From Chitinophagaceae bacterium (GTDB lineage: Bacteria; Bacteroidota; Bacteroidia; Chitinophagales; Chitinophagaceae): a stretch of DNA of 8,093 nt. The DNA lies in the NCBI GenBank assembly GCA_025924755.1, contig JAICHT010000158.1, forward strand, positions 1 through 8,093. Reading direction: 5' to 3'. A program made the translations under genes and the position numbers. The notes beneath the pieces are model-generated. The model saw nothing but the letters and a program-made list of their open reading frames with translations. It had not been told where the DNA came from and ran no database searches. The stretch's first letter is position 1, and each line of letters starts with the position of its first letter. This document shows, piece by piece, positions 6,452 to 8,093 of this stretch.

Positions 6452-7171
6452 TTATTTAGGTAAGTTAGAGGCGTTAATAGTTGTTTTTACATAAGTAGCG
6501 GCAATAGCTAATACTTCGCTGGGCGTGCGGCTTTTGTCAAGGCCATTCATATCAATTACCGTGTTGTCGGCAAAGGTTCCCTCACTAATTAAATCGCGTA
6601 TGAGTGCGGCGTGACGAGCTTCTACCGATACAATTTTACCTGCCAATACTAAATAGTTAGGGTCGGTTATTAAACGACCGGCGCCATTATAAGCTGAAAC
6701 GCCTAAATCTTCAAAAGCCTTAGCAGTAGCCAATACGCTATCGCGGCTGGTAAAATCTATTGAAGAGAAATTTACTTCCAAACCCGGTATGGCTTTGCTC
6801 CCTAAAGCCGCTTTAAAAAATTCGCGATGCGCAATTTCATGATCCCGGATATCGGCCAAATACGATTTTTCTGCACTGCTGATATTTGAATACGGGCTAT
6901 CAGAAACCTTAATATAAAATGCGGCTTCTAACTGCTCTAATGCATATGCGTAATTCAAAATGCCTATATCGCCACTGCCTAAATCTACAGTACCGCTTGT
7001 GGTAGTATCGCTTTTATCTTTGTGACAGGCAGTAGCGCCTAAAGCTACAGTTGCTGTTGCCCCAAATATTCCGGCGTAGCGCATAAATCTTCTACGGGAA
7101 AGTTGTTTCTGAGTGATCTCGTCTGCCAAAGTCGCCTCTTTGTTTGTTGCTTTAATGATTTCCATATTCAT
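6452..7171 (-). CDS. Tat-exported ferritin-like lipoprotein (first gene of pair)
   Basis: A 239-residue ferritin-like protein, paralogous to the gene immediately downstream. The leader has a textbook twin-arginine motif, SRRRFMR (25-31), a hydrophobic stretch, and Cys49 in GATAC, so it is probably folded in the cytoplasm, exported by Tat and then lipid-anchored. A short Asp/Ser/Thr-rich linker precedes the domain. Likely metal ligands are Glu79 (YALEQLEAAFY), Glu112 and His115 (RDHEIAH), Glu154 (AFEDLG), and Glu184 and His187 (SVEARH), the same set and order as in its neighbour. Export by Tat fits a protein loaded with metal before export. The C-terminus TPSEVLAIAATYV matches the neighbour's C-terminal segment. 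A second in-frame ATG at 7165 would change only two residues. A sigma70-like box pair at 7221-7249 may drive the operon. Function in the envelope is not established. Confidence 0.9.
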   Translation of the reverse strand: MNMEIIKATNKEATLADEITQKQLSRRRFMRYAGIFGATATVALGATACHKDKSDTTTSGTVDLGSGDIGILNYAYALEQLEAAFYIKVSDSPYSNISSAEKSYLADIRDHEIAHREFFKAALGSKAIPGLEVNFSSIDFTSRDSVLATAKAFEDLGVSAYNGAGRLITDPNYLVLAGKIVSVEARHAALIRDLISEGTFADNTVIDMNGLDKSRTPSEVLAIAATYVKTTINASNLPK

Positions 7172-7220
7172 TTTTTAAGATTGAAAGAAACTTTTACCAA
7201 ATAAATTTTAACACCTGTTT

Positions 7221-7249
7221 TCTATAGACTCCATATAACTACGAGACAA
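7221..7249 (-). promoter_or_regulatory. Candidate promoter of the ferritin-like pair
   Basis: On the minus strand TTGTCT (7249-7244) is followed after exactly 17 bases by TATAGA (7226-7221). The start of transcription would be near 7214, leaving a leader of about 43 bases before the ATG at 7171. Spacing is ideal for a sigma70-like promoter, but the boxes are imperfect and Bacteroidota often use TTTG/TAnnTTTG instead. Confidence 0.3.
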
Positions 7250-7382
7250 CGGGTTGTTTTGGATTTGTATTTTTATGAAAATGGGTAAAGTTTATTTGAC
7301 GGCCTGTAAAAAGAGTATTTACCAAAAAGAAACGAAAGATTAATTTCCAATTTGCGGCTGCGGTACAATGATTGCTTGCACA

Positions 7383-7399
7383 TAACTATTATGTAGTTA
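7383..7399. repeat. Inverted repeat upstream of aldo/keto reductase gene, candidate operator
   Basis: TAACTA and TAGTTA are perfect 6-bp arms around the 5-base spacer TTATG. Flanking TTGCT (7372-7376) and AGCAA (7402-7406) are also complementary but not symmetrically placed. The repeat ends 14 bases before a TATAAT-like box, a usual position for a regulator site. Function is inference. Confidence 0.3.
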
Positions 7400-7412
7400 G
7401 CAGCAATTGCGT

Positions 7413-7423
7413 TATAATTTTTG
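7413..7423 (+). promoter_or_regulatory. Candidate -10/-7 box of the aldo/keto reductase gene
   Basis: TATAATTTTTG contains TATAAT and also TA-nnn-TTTG, one base longer than the Bacteroidota consensus TAnnTTTG. It would start transcription about 40 bases before the ATG at 7470. No clear partner -33/-35 element was found. Confidence 0.3.
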
Positions 7424-7469
7424 CAACATTTCTTCATCTATTGTAATAACATTCAAATTCAAAAAAGCA

Positions 7470-8093
7470 ATGAAATATAATTTATTAGGCCATACAGGAG
7501 TTTTAGTATCAGAACTTTGCTTTGGTACTATGACGTTTGGGGGCAAAGGATATTGGGAGCATATTGGCAGCCAGCAGCAAGATGAAGTAAACAACTTATT
7601 AAAAATAGCCGTAAACGCAGGCATTAATTTTATTGATACGGCCAATGTATATTCTTATGGATTATCGGAACAATTGCTTGGCGAGGGTTTAAAGCAAACC
7701 GGAATTAATAAAAACGATTTATTCATTGCTACTAAAGTGCGTGGCCGCATGGGCGAAGGCATTAACCAATTGGGGCTTTCCCGGTATCATATATTTCAGT
7801 CGGTAGATGAAAGCTTGCAGCGTTTGCAAACAGATCATATTGATTTGTTGTATGTGCATGGAGCAGACCTCGCTACACCGGTAGAGCAGGTAGTGCACAG
7901 CCTGCACGATATAGTAGTAAGCGGTAAAGTTCGGTTTGTAGGAGTGTGTAACTGGCCGGCATGGATGGTAATGAAGGCTATGGGAATAGCGAAGCAACAC
8001 GGCTGGCATGAGTTTGCGGCGATGCAATATTTTTATGCAATTGCCAACAGGGATGTGGAGCAGGAATTGATACCGCTTGCGCAAGATCAGCAC
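7470..8093 (+). CDS. Aldo/keto reductase, 3' end outside window
   Basis: The frame stays open from the ATG at 7470 to the last base, giving the first 208 residues of a protein that is normally about 310-340 long. It is a cytosolic NADPH-dependent carbonyl reductase with a TIM-barrel fold. The start MKYNLLGHTGVLVSELCFGT is the usual first strands of this family. The catalytic tetrad is visible as Asp56 (INFIDTA), Tyr61, Lys89 (IATKV) and His130 (LLYVHG). Further conserved segments are VRFVGVCNWPAW (154-165), and MQYFYAIANRDVE (185-197) where Gln and Tyr line the cofactor and substrate site. It resembles the AKR branch of the 'general stress protein 69'/YajO or yeast aryl-alcohol dehydrogenase type, but the substrate cannot be assigned. 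The cofactor-binding C-terminal segment lies beyond the window. Confidence 0.93.
   Translation, partial: MKYNLLGHTGVLVSELCFGTMTFGGKGYWEHIGSQQQDEVNNLLKIAVNAGINFIDTANVYSYGLSEQLLGEGLKQTGINKNDLFIATKVRGRMGEGINQLGLSRYHIFQSVDESLQRLQTDHIDLLYVHGADLATPVEQVVHSLHDIVVSGKVRFVGVCNWPAWMVMKAMGIAKQHGWHEFAAMQYFYAIANRDVEQELIPLAQDQH

Larger units (their letters stand above)
7172..7469. other. Divergent intergenic region
   Basis: These 298 bases separate the ferritin-like operon (minus) from the aldo/keto reductase gene (plus). They hold the candidate minus promoter at 7221-7249, an inverted repeat at 7383-7399 and a TATAAT-like box at 7413-7423. The middle part (about 7250-7370) shows no ORF, terminator or repeat that I can support. 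Confidence 0.6.

Noticed and set aside
7719..8093. Minus-strand open frame running to the right edge
   Set aside because: It is antisense to the aldo/keto reductase, whose catalytic tetrad is clear on the plus strand.

Overview
The window looks like chromosomal DNA from a Bacteroidota bacterium, most plausibly of the Chitinophagaceae type. Four things point that way: an AT-rich background, start codons with no Shine-Dalgarno sequence in front of them, the particular variants of the protein families present, and exported proteins with Tat or lipoprotein signals. This is my inference from family resemblance; no search was run. No rRNA, tRNA, CRISPR array, insertion sequence or phage gene was seen.

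Layout. (1) From the left edge to 949, plus strand, lies the 3' part of an MscS-type mechanosensitive channel gene. Its frame is broken by two in-frame stops (TAA at 110-112, TGA at 365-367), so it reads as a recently inactivated pseudogene. (2) From 1044 to 2282 is a secreted GH5 (cellulase-family) glycoside hydrolase. It converges on a single-domain universal stress protein gene on the minus strand (2286-2723), with only three bases between the two stops. (3) From 2724 to 2951 is an intergenic region between diverging genes; it holds a perfect 16-bp palindrome. (4) From 2952 to 5534 three plus-strand genes follow each other: a RimJ/RimL-type GNAT acetyltransferase, a Gfo/Idh/MocA-type NAD(P)-dependent dehydrogenase, and a CE4 polysaccharide deacetylase lipoprotein. 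A strong bidirectional hairpin terminator closes this block at 5562-5588. (5) From 7171 down to 5612, minus strand, is a two-gene operon of paralogous exported ferritin-like proteins. The promoter-proximal one is a Tat lipoprotein; the second has a Tat-like leader without a lipobox. (6) From 7470 to the right edge is an aldo/keto reductase cut off by the window, preceded by a small inverted repeat and a TATAAT-like box.

How the genes relate. The GH5 enzyme and the CE4 deacetylase both act on polysaccharides outside the cytoplasm, and the Gfo/Idh/MocA and aldo/keto reductase proteins are commonly sugar or carbonyl oxidoreductases. The sequence gives no direct evidence for one shared pathway; most of the region looks like ordinary housekeeping or accessory content. 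The two points most worth following up are the tandem exported ferritin-like pair, a family whose physiological role is poorly defined, and the double-stop MscS gene.
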